From positions 1-39,617 of the forward strand of contig NZ_JAEPKU010000024.1 of NCBI RefSeq assembly GCF_016652235.1: DNA of 39,617 nucleotides, given 5' to 3'. A model generated the notes under the pieces. It saw nothing but the letters and a program-made list of their open reading frames with translations, searched no databases and was not told the origin of the DNA. The first letter of the stretch is position 1. The number at the start of each line of letters is the position of its first letter. Below, piece after piece: positions 23,774-32,173 of the stretch. Source of the DNA: Dysgonomonas sp. Marseille-P4677. GTDB taxonomy: Bacteria > Bacteroidota > Bacteroidia > Bacteroidales > Dysgonomonadaceae. A program made the translations under genes and the position numbers.

Positions 23774-23782
23774 TTTATTTTA

Positions 23783-23814
23783 TTGGCATACTCTACCTAT
23801 AATATGTACTTTTA
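23783..23814 (+). promoter_or_regulatory. Putative promoter of the BtuB-like receptor gene
   Basis: TTG at 23783-23785, 21 bases, then TACTTTTA (23807-23814), a 7/8 match to TAnnTTTG. The start would be about 35 bases before the ATG at 23854. Confidence 0.5.
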
Positions 23815-23853
23815 CGGCGATAATTTTTATTTTTATTAACAAATTCTAAAAAA

Positions 23854-25890
23854 ATGAATCGTAAACATTTTGAAGAACAACGAGCTTATCGTTTCAAGCG
23901 ATTTGCTAGGAAGGCTTATAGTGCATTCAACAGCATGCGCAGAGTCGTAAACATCGGAGTCGTCAGAGGTTGTGCTATTGCATTTCTTACTGTATCTACA
24001 GTTTCAGCTCAGACTTCGACTAATGGCGAGGAGCAGCAAAAGGTAATGGAGAAAGAACTGGATGAAGTGATGGTAACGGCCTCGCGGATAGAAACTCCGA
24101 TTAATCAAGTTGCAAAGCTGGTTACAGTAATTTCTAAAGAGCAAATTGCGCAGGCCCCCGTCCAGAGTATCCAGGATCTTCTCAACTATGTAGCCGGCAT
24201 AGACGTAGTACAAAGAGGAGGTCATGGCGTACAAGCCGACATATCGATCCGTGGCGGATCATTTGATCAAAGTGCCGTACTACTCAATGGAGTCAATCTT
24301 ACCAACCCACAAACAGGACACTACAGTCTCGACTTTCCTATCAACCTTTCCGACATCGAACGTATTGAAATCATTCAAGGACCTTCAGCTCTTATATATG
24401 GCTCAGGTGCTTTTTCGGGAGGAATCAACATTATTACTAAAAAGAATACCAACTATAAGGCCTATGCCAAAGTGCAATCGGGAATGCACAAGCTGCGAGG
24501 TATCGAGGTACGTGGAGCGACTAAGATAGGCGCAACAATCAATACTTTATCGGTCGGTAGCAATTCGTCGGCAGGATATATCGACAACAGCGAATATGAT
24601 ATTTATAATATGCTTTGGCAAACACGTTTGCAACTGAGAGATGAATCGAGAATAGATTTGCAACTTGGCTACAACGACAAAGAATATGGAGCGAATACTT
24701 TTTATTCGGCAAAGTATCCTAATCAGTACGAACGAACAAGTACTTATATGGGAACACTCAAAGGTGAGTTCGGTTCTCAACTCAAAGTAATTCCTATCGT
24801 TTACTGGTATCGTCACCATGACCAGTACGATCTAACCAAAGATAGCCCTGAGTATAGAAACTATCATCGAAACGATACTTACGGGGCTAATCTTATTCTC
24901 TCTTACAAATCCCGACTTGGAAATACCAGCCTTGGTGGAGAGCTTCGCCGCGAGGATATAATGAGTTCCAATCTGGGTAAACTAATGGTAGAACCGCATC
25001 GAAAATACACAAAGTATGATGACCGCACTAATATGTCTGTATCTTTAGAGCATACAGTCTCTATTAGTAAGGTTGTACTATCAGCAGGAGTTTTACTCAA
25101 TCATAATACTTTACGCGATTCCGAAAATCGTTTCTATCCTTCGGCTAGTGTTTGTTATCGTCCTTCGGATAATGTAACGGTTGCTTCATCATGGAGTAAA
25201 GCTACCCGCATGCCTACTTTTACCGACCTGTCATATGATGGGCCTATTCATCAAGGTAAGGCAGACCTTGATGCTGAACGGTCGGAGTCAGTGGATATGA
25301 CTTTCAAATATAGACACAGACTATTTAGTGCCCATGTTACGGGCTATCTGCTTTGGGGACGCAATATGATAGACTGGGTAAAAGAACCTGGTGCGGGTCC
25401 CAATGATCCATATATGGCATGGAACCTTACAAGGTTGAATACACAAGGCGTAGAGGTCGGTGCGCAGTTACGAATAGGAGAATTGCTGCCTGTATTGGGA
25501 GACAAAGCTTTATTATCAGCAGATTATGTACGTTTACATCAATCAAGCAATGCAGGAGAATTATTATCGAAAAATGCCCTCAATTACTTACGAGATAAGT
25601 TCACGCTACACTTGCATCATCGTATCATAAACGATTTGTCAGCCGACTGGAACTATCGTCTGCAAAAACGAATGGGAGCTTTTGAAAAGTATCTCGATGG
25701 AGTAAAAACTGGCGAGCGGACACCTTATTCTACGGTAAACAGACTTGATCTGCGTCTTAGTTATAAATATAGAGATGTGTTGCTCAATCTCGATTTGAAC
25801 AATATAGTAAATAACAAGTATTACGACTTAGCAAATATTCCTCAGGCCGGATTTTGGCTGATGGGTGGTATTAGTTATACTTTTAAATAA
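23854..25890 (+). CDS. TonB-dependent receptor, BtuB-like, with extended signal region
   Basis: A 678-residue receptor. Residues 1-52 form a long signal region: a polar and basic stretch of about 35 residues (MNRKHFEEQRAYRFKRFARK...) precedes the hydrophobic core CAIAFLTVSTVSA. The TonB box region DEVMVTASRIETPINQ follows. The plug (about 70-190) includes VQADISIRGGSFDQSAVLLNG and ERIEIIQGPSALIYGSGAFSGGINIITK, like BtuB. The barrel ends with YYDLANIPQAGFWLMGGISYTFK. The length is close to other BtuB-type receptors. There is no cobalamin riboswitch in front, unlike the convergent receptor operon. The YiiX-like gene starts 10 bases after the stop. The substrate is unknown, with cobalamin or a metal chelate likely. 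Confidence 0.88.
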   Translation: MNRKHFEEQRAYRFKRFARKAYSAFNSMRRVVNIGVVRGCAIAFLTVSTVSAQTSTNGEEQQKVMEKELDEVMVTASRIETPINQVAKLVTVISKEQIAQAPVQSIQDLLNYVAGIDVVQRGGHGVQADISIRGGSFDQSAVLLNGVNLTNPQTGHYSLDFPINLSDIERIEIIQGPSALIYGSGAFSGGINIITKKNTNYKAYAKVQSGMHKLRGIEVRGATKIGATINTLSVGSNSSAGYIDNSEYDIYNMLWQTRLQLRDESRIDLQLGYNDKEYGANTFYSAKYPNQYERTSTYMGTLKGEFGSQLKVIPIVYWYRHHDQYDLTKDSPEYRNYHRNDTYGANLILSYKSRLGNTSLGGELRREDIMSSNLGKLMVEPHRKYTKYDDRTNMSVSLEHTVSISKVVLSAGVLLNHNTLRDSENRFYPSASVCYRPSDNVTVASSWSKATRMPTFTDLSYDGPIHQGKADLDAERSESVDMTFKYRHRLFSAHVTGYLLWGRNMIDWVKEPGAGPNDPYMAWNLTRLNTQGVEVGAQLRIGELLPVLGDKALLSADYVRLHQSSNAGELLSKNALNYLRDKFTLHLHHRIINDLSADWNYRLQKRMGAFEKYLDGVKTGERTPYSTVNRLDLRLSYKYRDVLLNLDLNNIVNNKYYDLANIPQAGFWLMGGISYTFK

Positions 25891-25900
25891 ATATATTCAG

Positions 25901-26542
25901 ATGAAGAATTTACTTTTACTCATCAACTTTCTGTACTGCTTGTTTTCGTACGCGCAAGACTTCAAACTCCAAAAAGGAGATTTGATTTTCCAGGAAAGTT
26001 GTACGGGGAAAGCTGATAATATGATTAAGGCTGTAACAACGAGTATCGGTGATTATTCGTTTACACATGTTGGTATTGTTTACATAGACAATCAAGATAG
26101 TGTCTTTATAATAGAAGCTACCCACCCAAAGGTGACAGTCACTCCACTAACTGAATATCTTTATCCTACAAAGAAAGGACAGAATTGTTTTCCAAGATCT
26201 GTGGTTGGCCGATTGAAAGAAGAATACCGACATTGTATTCCTAAGGCTATAGACGAGGGCTTGGCTTTAGTCGGGAAAGACTATGACGATGGCTTTGTGA
26301 TGGGAAATGATAAATATTACTGTTCAGAATTGTTGTATGAAATCTTTCTTAAGGCTAATGAAGGTATTCCTATATTTCCTTTGAATATAATGACCTTTAA
26401 GTCCCCCATAACAGGTGATATAACAGATGGCTGGAAAGAATATTTTGAGAAGTATAGCCTACCTGTACCTGAAGGTGAATTAGGTATTAATCCGGGTGCA
26501 ATGTCAAGGTCAGATGTGATCGATATAGTTCATTGCTACTAA
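25901..26542 (+). CDS. YiiX-like permuted NlpC/P60 cysteine hydrolase
   Basis: A 213-residue exported protein. The ATG at 25901 gives a signal peptide (MKNLLLLINFLYCLFSYAQ); the longer frame from 25865 overlaps the receptor and is rejected. The motif FTHVGIV holds the catalytic His (H56) and YYCSELLYEIF holds the Cys (C141), in the circularly permuted order (His before Cys) of the YaeF/YiiX subgroup of NlpC/P60 proteins. Such enzymes cleave peptide or amide bonds in peptidoglycan or lipid substrates. It is 10 bases behind a TonB receptor, so the two are co-transcribed. A direct functional link between them is inferred only from this. Confidence 0.86.
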   Translation: MKNLLLLINFLYCLFSYAQDFKLQKGDLIFQESCTGKADNMIKAVTTSIGDYSFTHVGIVYIDNQDSVFIIEATHPKVTVTPLTEYLYPTKKGQNCFPRSVVGRLKEEYRHCIPKAIDEGLALVGKDYDDGFVMGNDKYYCSELLYEIFLKANEGIPIFPLNIMTFKSPITGDITDGWKEYFEKYSLPVPEGELGINPGAMSRSDVIDIVHCY

Positions 26543-26553
26543 TCTATAAATTG

Positions 26554-26594
26554 AAAAGGCTCTAGTGAACAATTCATCTAGAGCCTTTTCTTGG
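26554..26594 (+). terminator. Bidirectional terminator between convergent operons
   Basis: A 12-bp perfect stem AAAAGGCTCTAG / CTAGAGCCTTTT with a 12-base loop. It has A-rich and T-rich flanks and serves both the YiiX operon and the minus-strand B12 operon. Confidence 0.92.
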
Positions 26595-26611
26595 AAACCT
26601 ATATACAACAT

Positions 26612-27745
26612 TTACTCGCCAATCTTTTTGTAATATTTAGGAACATATTCCGGGTATAACTCAGGATGGAATATGTAAGCCATGTCTTTTAATATATAAT
26701 CCGGATGGATGGGTAAATCTTCATAATAGCTTGAGTATGCCGTGTTACATCCATAAATATTCTTTTCCTTAAAGGCTTTAAAGTATGAATATGGTTTGTA
26801 TTCCTTTTCTAAAGCTTTGTATGTCATATCTTCGGGCCAATTGTATTTAATAATCCAAAAGTCCGCATCTCCAGCTTTATCCAGTACTGTTTCGAAGGTC
26901 AGAGGCATATAGGAAGAAGCGTTATTATCAGACCAAGGATATGATGCTCCTGCATCGGTCAACATATTTGCCATGAAGCTTTTACCTCCGGGCATATTCC
27001 ATTTTCCCTGATAACGCATATCTGTAAATACTGATGGACGTACATTTATTTTAGCTACGGCTTCTTTAATATTGTTGTAACTTTTTTCTGTAACGGCAAA
27101 AAGCGAATCGGCGAGATGTTCTTTTCCTATGAAAAGAGAGTAGAAGCGTATCCATTCAGCTCTGCCCAAAGGATGCGATTCTGTATAGTCTATCGTTTCC
27201 AGAATCGGGATTCCTGTTTTCTCAATACTACCATATGTCCAACCTTGTATCGGAGTGGCGAAGATGGCGTCAGGGCTAAGCATTATAAGTTTTTCCGTGT
27301 CTGGTTTACTCGCCATACCCAAATCAATTATTTCACCATTCTTTATTCCATTTTGTATATTGGATAGTTTGATATATTGAGGTTCACATACACCTTTTAT
27401 GAGATCTACGGCATCTAGTTCATTCAATATAGAACAATGAATTGTAGAATAAGTGGCTACACTATTTAATGGCACTTTTACTATCGTGCCCTTTGGTAAG
27501 TTGAGTGGTAAATCTTTTGTCTTATCTACCAATATGTATGTTTGTAGCATACGTGTGGTATCCCAAGGATCACGAACAGAAATGATTGTGTAATGCTCAT
27601 ACTTTTTTACCTGAAATCCTTTGGCATAGTGTATCTTATATTCGGAATCTACCGAAATGTTGCTTTCTCCGGCAGGCCTACGGTTATTGCAGGCTGCCAG
27701 AATAAAGATAAAGAATATGAGTAGAGATATATTGCTGAATTTCAT
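26612..27745 (-). CDS. ABC transporter substrate-binding lipoprotein (BtuF-like)
   Basis: A 377-residue periplasmic binding protein of the class III fold (PF01497 type). The lipobox is FILAAC with Cys19, so it is a lipoprotein. After an N-terminal region with EHYTIISVRDPWDTT, typical features are VKGVCEPQYIKLSN-like helices and EKLIMLSPDAIFAT. The latter corresponds to the 'eki..l.PDlVia' helix of BtuF/FepB proteins. It is the third gene of the cobalamin-riboswitch operon (8 bases after the BtuG-like gene). Cobalamin or a corrinoid is therefore the likely cargo. No BtuC or BtuD gene follows, so the inner-membrane parts must be elsewhere. Confidence 0.85.
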   Translation of the reverse strand: MKFSNISLLIFFIFILAACNNRRPAGESNISVDSEYKIHYAKGFQVKKYEHYTIISVRDPWDTTRMLQTYILVDKTKDLPLNLPKGTIVKVPLNSVATYSTIHCSILNELDAVDLIKGVCEPQYIKLSNIQNGIKNGEIIDLGMASKPDTEKLIMLSPDAIFATPIQGWTYGSIEKTGIPILETIDYTESHPLGRAEWIRFYSLFIGKEHLADSLFAVTEKSYNNIKEAVAKINVRPSVFTDMRYQGKWNMPGGKSFMANMLTDAGASYPWSDNNASSYMPLTFETVLDKAGDADFWIIKYNWPEDMTYKALEKEYKPYSYFKAFKEKNIYGCNTAYSSYYEDLPIHPDYILKDMAYIFHPELYPEYVPKYYKKIGE

Positions 27746-27753
27746 TTTCTCTG

Positions 27754-28875
27754 TTATTTCGCACCTGTTATAAAGTATGCTCCCATTGGATTAATTCCTC
27801 CGGTCTTAAATGATTTAACATATCCTCCATTTCCATTAAAAATATGCATATTACCTTCGTTTTTATAATCAGAAGTAGCCATGTAAATATTATTAGTCAA
27901 AGGATCTACTGTTATATTATATGTGTTGGTCAAATCGGCCTTACCTTCTTCTACAAATGATTTGTTTACAATCTTATTTTCTTTGATATCGTAATAAGAC
28001 AGAGCAGTCGTACTCTTTTTTGTTTCGCTATTGTACACCTCTTTCATCAATAATAATTTGTCCCCCGCAATTTCCATATTGGTTGCAGCATCAGTGCCTA
28101 TTGTTGTTACTATATTACTACCGGCGGCTATTTTTTGAAGTGAGGAAGGAACGTCTACATAGTTACCATTTGATATGATATATATATTGCCATTTTTGTC
28201 ACTTTTTATTTTGGTCGGATTTAAAGCTACAGCAATGTCGGAATCTTTACTGAAAGAACTTAGGTTTATAACTGATAGCACCTTTCCTATACCAGTTCCC
28301 AGATAGTCTGATATGACAGTATATAGTTTATTATTAACAATGGTCATTTCCTCCGGATATGTTCCCCCGGTTGCTGTTTTCTTGTCAATGTTGATAGCTG
28401 TAGTATCGATGCGAACGATGTCTCCATCGTATGTGCTTACATACACATAGCCAGCATGAGCTATAACAGAACGAGGTTGTTGGGGCTGATTGCTGTTGTT
28501 CATAGGTTTGATAATAGCATCCTTACCTTCGTTGTTTTTTAGTAATTTACCGGTTTTATCCGTTACATATATACAATTCGATTTAGTTACGGAGATGTAC
28601 ATCTTTGATCCGTAAATTACCATGTCTTGTGCTCCATTTCCAAGTTCAATACCATTCTTATTAGTAAATATATCTTTGGTGACAGAACCTGTTTTGTAAT
28701 CGTAGTAAGTTAATGATCCTCCGACTTTAAGTCCAGAACTTCCAGAGTTTAACACATATACCCCTGAAGTTGTGATCTCTGGTTCCGTCCATGGAGAGTC
28801 ATTGTCAGAATCACATGCTATAAAAGCGCATACTAATAAGGAAAGGAATAAGCCTTTTAATAAAATATTTTTCAT
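27754..28875 (-). CDS. BtuG-like surface beta-propeller lipoprotein (DUF5074/YncE-like)
   Basis: A 373-residue lipoprotein with lipobox AFIAC and Cys21. The residues directly after it (DSDND) are acidic, like the signal that sends Bacteroidota lipoproteins to the cell surface. The body has repeated YVxxxxG/DG...I.. blades such as SVIAHAGYVYVSTYDGDIVRID and NNIYMATSDYKNEGNMHIFN, suggesting a seven-bladed YncE-like propeller. BtuG proteins of Bacteroides are surface propellers that bind B12 tightly and cap the BtuB receptor. Here the gene lies between a BtuB-type receptor (31 bases) and a BtuF-like protein (8 bases), under a cobalamin riboswitch. The BtuG assignment is strong by context. Confidence 0.82.
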   Translation of the reverse strand: MKNILLKGLFLSLLVCAFIACDSDNDSPWTEPEITTSGVYVLNSGSSGLKVGGSLTYYDYKTGSVTKDIFTNKNGIELGNGAQDMVIYGSKMYISVTKSNCIYVTDKTGKLLKNNEGKDAIIKPMNNSNQPQQPRSVIAHAGYVYVSTYDGDIVRIDTTAINIDKKTATGGTYPEEMTIVNNKLYTVISDYLGTGIGKVLSVINLSSFSKDSDIAVALNPTKIKSDKNGNIYIISNGNYVDVPSSLQKIAAGSNIVTTIGTDAATNMEIAGDKLLLMKEVYNSETKKSTTALSYYDIKENKIVNKSFVEEGKADLTNTYNITVDPLTNNIYMATSDYKNEGNMHIFNGNGGYVKSFKTGGINPMGAYFITGAK

Positions 28876-28906
28876 ATCGTTATAATAAATGAAATAAATA
28901 GAATAA

Positions 28907-30913
28907 TTAGAATTTTAAATTTGCAGAAATATTAAAAGAGCGTCCCGGCATAGGATAATACTTCATGACCTCGTATTGTTCGTTCCAAAGGTTTGAAATC
29001 CCTGCCTGAAGCAATATATCTTTATTTTTGTTTATATTCACTTGTCGGTTTATGCTTATACTATGTTCCGAATAACTCTTTAATTTATATGTTGGGATAT
29101 TTTGATGCCAGAAATACCTTTCCCCTGTGATGAGAACAGAATATGAGAAATTAACCCATGGATTTTTAAAAACAGCAGATATAGCTCCCGAATGTTCGGG
29201 CGTATATATTAATTGATTTTTATAACTGTCTTCCTTCGGATCGGTTACATCTATTGCTTTCATATAGCTGTATGAACCGGATATATCTATATTCATATTA
29301 TTTGAAATATCTAATCCGGCCGCTAGCTTAGCATCTATACCCGAAATCTCAACTTCACCCAGATTCGTTGTGTATGCATAAAATGTAGAAGGTTGGATTA
29401 CTATTTTATCTTTTACTTTATTATAGTATCCATCTATAGATAAGCTGATGTAATTAGATTTAGTTCCGGAAAGGCTACCTATCCAAGTAATACCGCCATT
29501 GAATTGCCTAGCCGATTCGGGTTTTATTATAGACAGAGATCGTGTATAAAACGCTTCCGTGAAAGTCGGTATTCTGAATATGTCCTTATAAGATGCTCTT
29601 ATTCTTAGTTGATTGTATGCTGAAAACGGAACAAAAGACAGACTAACTGTTGGCGATAGCTTTTTGTATGTATTGTCTTTTTCTGATTTCTTTATTTTTT
29701 CTGTAATATACGTTCCAAGTAGGCTCGTATTGACTGTTATTCGGGACGTTTTATATTGTGTGGCTAAAGCCGTAAGCGAATTATATCTTTCAGGTTCCGA
29801 CATATTGCCTCCAAACTTGGTAGTCTCATCTTTCAATTTATTATAGGACAGGTCTTCGGCAAGTGATAATGATAAGTTATTGTTTAGAGTATACAAAATA
29901 GAGTTTGACCAATAAACCTCTTGTTGTTTGTATCTGTCCACTCTTGCCCCATTTTCATAGGCATCATATATATCTCTATAGCGTGTATAGTTATAATCAT
30001 ACTTGGCTTGAGATTTAAATTTGAATTGTTTGTTAAAATATTTATTATATGCTATTTGCGTGAAGAAATTTTTCTCCCAAAGTCGCTCAACTCTATAATC
30101 ATTCTGAAAATCAATAGCACCGGGAAGCCCTCTTTCCGAGTCGAAATAGTAGATCTTTATATCCAGATTACCTGCTTTTCCTAACTTGTTATAAAGATTC
30201 GTTTCTATTCGGTAAATATTTACGTCGCTGTTATTCCTTTTACTCTTGAATGGTCTTTTTCCATTTATCATTTCAAAAGGATATTGTCCATCGACTCGTT
30301 GCCAACTTCCATTAATCGATATTATTGATTTTTTATTAAGTCGGTGCGCATATTCTAAAGCCGGATTAAATAAGCCGAAAGAGCCTGTTTTTATACGTAT
30401 TTTTCCTTCATCCTTTTTGCCACTGAGCTTGGGTGTTACAGTTTGAAGATTCAAAACACCAACCGATGCAAATGCTTTAGCTGTTTGGAATATATTATCT
30501 GCTTGTCCTATATTAAGAGAAATGGATGATATGTTATCTAAAGCAAAACGACCTATATCGACCTGTCCCGACTGCGTATTTGTTACCATTATACCATCAT
30601 AGCTAATAGCCGTATGTTCGGCACCCATACCACGTATAGCGATCGTTTTCAGTCCGCCGACACCCCCGTAATCTTTCAGTACAATACCATTAAAGCGACG
30701 TACGACATCTGATATGGATTGGAGTCCTTGGTCTATAATAGATTCTGCAGATATCACCTGTAACGGTGTAGTCGAACGTGACGTTGAGGGCTTTATATGA
30801 GCAGAAACCTCTACTTCCGATAGTTTTTGAGTCTTGATGCTATCGACAGTTTGGCCCTTTGTCGTACAAACAAATAAACAGAATAGTGAAAAAGAAAATA
30901 AGAAAGTTCTCAT
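28907..30913 (-). CDS. BtuB-type TonB-dependent receptor, riboswitch controlled
   Basis: A 668-residue outer-membrane receptor from the ATG at 30913; an in-frame TTG at 30922 is rejected. The signal peptide is MRTFLFSFSLFCLFVCTTKGQ. The TonB box segment is LSEVEVSAHIK, and the plug (about 45-155) contains LKTIAIRGMGAEHTAISYDGIMV. The barrel ends in MPGRSFNISANLKF with the terminal Phe. It is the first gene of the cobalamin operon, followed by the BtuG-like and BtuF-like genes. Cobalamin uptake is therefore the best call. The plug phrase 'RGMGAEHTAISYDG' is more like the Bacteroidota B12 receptor group than siderophore receptors. The leader contains the riboswitch and, just before the ATG, a TACTTTTG. 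Confidence 0.9.
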   Translation of the reverse strand: MRTFLFSFSLFCLFVCTTKGQTVDSIKTQKLSEVEVSAHIKPSTSRSTTPLQVISAESIIDQGLQSISDVVRRFNGIVLKDYGGVGGLKTIAIRGMGAEHTAISYDGIMVTNTQSGQVDIGRFALDNISSISLNIGQADNIFQTAKAFASVGVLNLQTVTPKLSGKKDEGKIRIKTGSFGLFNPALEYAHRLNKKSIISINGSWQRVDGQYPFEMINGKRPFKSKRNNSDVNIYRIETNLYNKLGKAGNLDIKIYYFDSERGLPGAIDFQNDYRVERLWEKNFFTQIAYNKYFNKQFKFKSQAKYDYNYTRYRDIYDAYENGARVDRYKQQEVYWSNSILYTLNNNLSLSLAEDLSYNKLKDETTKFGGNMSEPERYNSLTALATQYKTSRITVNTSLLGTYITEKIKKSEKDNTYKKLSPTVSLSFVPFSAYNQLRIRASYKDIFRIPTFTEAFYTRSLSIIKPESARQFNGGITWIGSLSGTKSNYISLSIDGYYNKVKDKIVIQPSTFYAYTTNLGEVEISGIDAKLAAGLDISNNMNIDISGSYSYMKAIDVTDPKEDSYKNQLIYTPEHSGAISAVFKNPWVNFSYSVLITGERYFWHQNIPTYKLKSYSEHSISINRQVNINKNKDILLQAGISNLWNEQYEVMKYYPMPGRSFNISANLKF

Positions 30914-30917
30914 TTTT

Positions 30918-30925
30918 TGCAAAAG
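30918..30925 (-). promoter_or_regulatory. TACTTTTG just before the receptor ATG
   Basis: Minus strand, about 4-6 bases before the ATG at 30913. It matches TAnnTTTG but lies downstream of the riboswitch. Transcription from here would be leaderless and bypass the riboswitch. It may also be a chance match. Confidence 0.25.
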
Positions 30926-31035
30926 TAACTTTAAATCAATAAATTACTTTCGACAAGAACAAAGAAAAGAAAGGGGAAATTCTTTTACGGATGTTTCTTA
31001 AGCCTTATTCCTCGAAAGCTATCTGAAAATATTTA

Positions 31036-31185
31036 CTTTGCAGGTCTTCTGACTTACTCTATTCTTGTATGCCTTCCCATTTTTTTTAACAGTGGCTTTC
31101 TATATACAAGCTTTTATGAGTTTACAGCAGCGGGTCTGTTCAGGATTTTCACCTGATTCCCTTTTAATCCGGTCGTTTTTATTCG
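31036..31185 (-). ncRNA. Cobalamin (vitamin B12, adenosylcobalamin-type) riboswitch
   Basis: The minus strand reads, in order, GGGAATCAGGTGAAAATCC, then CAGACCCGCTGCTGT, then the B12-box piece AGCCACTG (plus strand 31090-31097), then GGGAAGGC, and finally AGTAAGTCAGAAGACCTGC. This is the conserved core of the cobalamin riboswitch. It heads the receptor/BtuG/BtuF operon and represses it when cobalamin is present. The expression platform between 31036 and 30914 shows no strong terminator, so control may act on translation or on a weak hairpin. The exact ends are approximate. Confidence 0.94.
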
Positions 31186-31204
31186 ATCGCGGAACAAAGC
31201 GAGA

Positions 31205-31212
31205 CAAAGATA
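31205..31212 (-). promoter_or_regulatory. -7 element of the B12 operon
   Basis: The minus strand reads TATCTTTG, perfect TAnnTTTG, about 20 bases before the riboswitch 5' end. The leader to the receptor ATG is about 285 bases. Confidence 0.6.
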
Positions 31213-31398
31213 AGAAGAAGTTGTCAATTTATAGACAGGTTTTTTCTTATTTAATAGTTAAAGTTGAATCTGAAGTTTTAAAGTAGTGTACTCAGGCTAG
31301 TTTACTCTAAAAGGTTTTTACAAATTATTATTTTTCTATGGAAATAAATAAAAAGTCAAAATGTAATAAGATTTGAGTGAGTTAATTTTGTTTCTGAC
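31213..31398. other. Gap with no gene seen between the B12 operon promoter and the 31995-31399 gene
   Basis: AT-rich sequence. The short frame at 31065-31286 on the plus strand runs through the riboswitch antisense and is not a gene. I see no other motif here. Confidence 0.5.
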
Positions 31399-31995
31399 TT
31401 AGTGGGTTAATTTATATAGTTCATTTCTCCTTATAGCTATCATAAAAGGTAATATAAGTAAAGAGATAGGAGCCAATAAACCTATGCCAATACAAGATAT
31501 AATATATCCTATTGCTATTTTTGTTTCACTAAGGCGTTTTTTGACAGCTTGATAAGAAAAAGATATTCCAGAAATAAGAATTATAAGACAGATGAACGGT
31601 AGATACCAGTAGTCTTCATAAGAATCTACGAAATAATTGATGAGGAAGGAAAAGAAAATAACAAAATAGAGGAACATGCAAAATGAAGGTATCATGAAGC
31701 TAGGTGCTTCAGAAACCAGATTAACTCTTTTTGCAATATTTAAGACGGCCTGTTTTTTTTCTCTTACCCTGTTAATATTCAATATCCCATTTCCGTTGCG
31801 ATGATGTACATATAATGCTTTACCTTGATAAATAATTTTTGCATTATTTGCATATTTTGGTGTAAATACTTCTTCTCGCCCATATTTCCATACTATTTCC
31901 AGATCGGGGATTTCTTTTGATAGTTCAGTGTGTAATTTTTCTACAAAGTTTGTATCGAACGGGCGTTTAAAAGGTTTGTGTGATATTAATGTCAT
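31399..31995 (-). CDS. Hypothetical protein with four C-terminal membrane helices
   Basis: A 198-residue protein. Residues 1-95 are soluble with a beta-strand pattern (KIIYQGKALYVHHRNGNGIL) and basic VREKKQAVLNIAKRV. Four hydrophobic helices follow: about 100-120 (MIPSFCMFLYFVIFFSFLI), about 128-147 (YLPFICLIILISGISF), and two in the stretch IAIGYIISCIGIGLLAPISLLILPFMIAI. No family recognised. It is monocistronic and divergent from the aminotransferase gene. A cytoplasmic sensor-like head joined to a membrane anchor is one possibility, not supported by a motif. Confidence 0.65.
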   Translation of the reverse strand: MTLISHKPFKRPFDTNFVEKLHTELSKEIPDLEIVWKYGREEVFTPKYANNAKIIYQGKALYVHHRNGNGILNINRVREKKQAVLNIAKRVNLVSEAPSFMIPSFCMFLYFVIFFSFLINYFVDSYEDYWYLPFICLIILISGISFSYQAVKKRLSETKIAIGYIISCIGIGLLAPISLLILPFMIAIRRNELYKLTH

Positions 31996-32106
31996 AGTTA
32001 AATTATTTGGTAGTCTATAATCGATTGCGATTTTGTAAATATACTTATTTTTTTTGTTAAAGAAAGTTTGATAGAATTTTTCTACTTTATGTCTTCAAAT
32101 TCAGTG

Positions 32107-32135
32107 TTGTGGCATAACTAAAATTTGTATATTTG
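32107..32135 (+). promoter_or_regulatory. Promoter of the aminotransferase-rdgB operon
   Basis: TTG at 32107-32109, 18 bases, then TATATTTG (32128-32135). This is the best -33/-7 pair in the window. The leader is about 33 bases. Confidence 0.75.
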
Positions 32136-32173
32136 CGCCTTATTGACAAATAAGTATATATTTTAATAGCATT

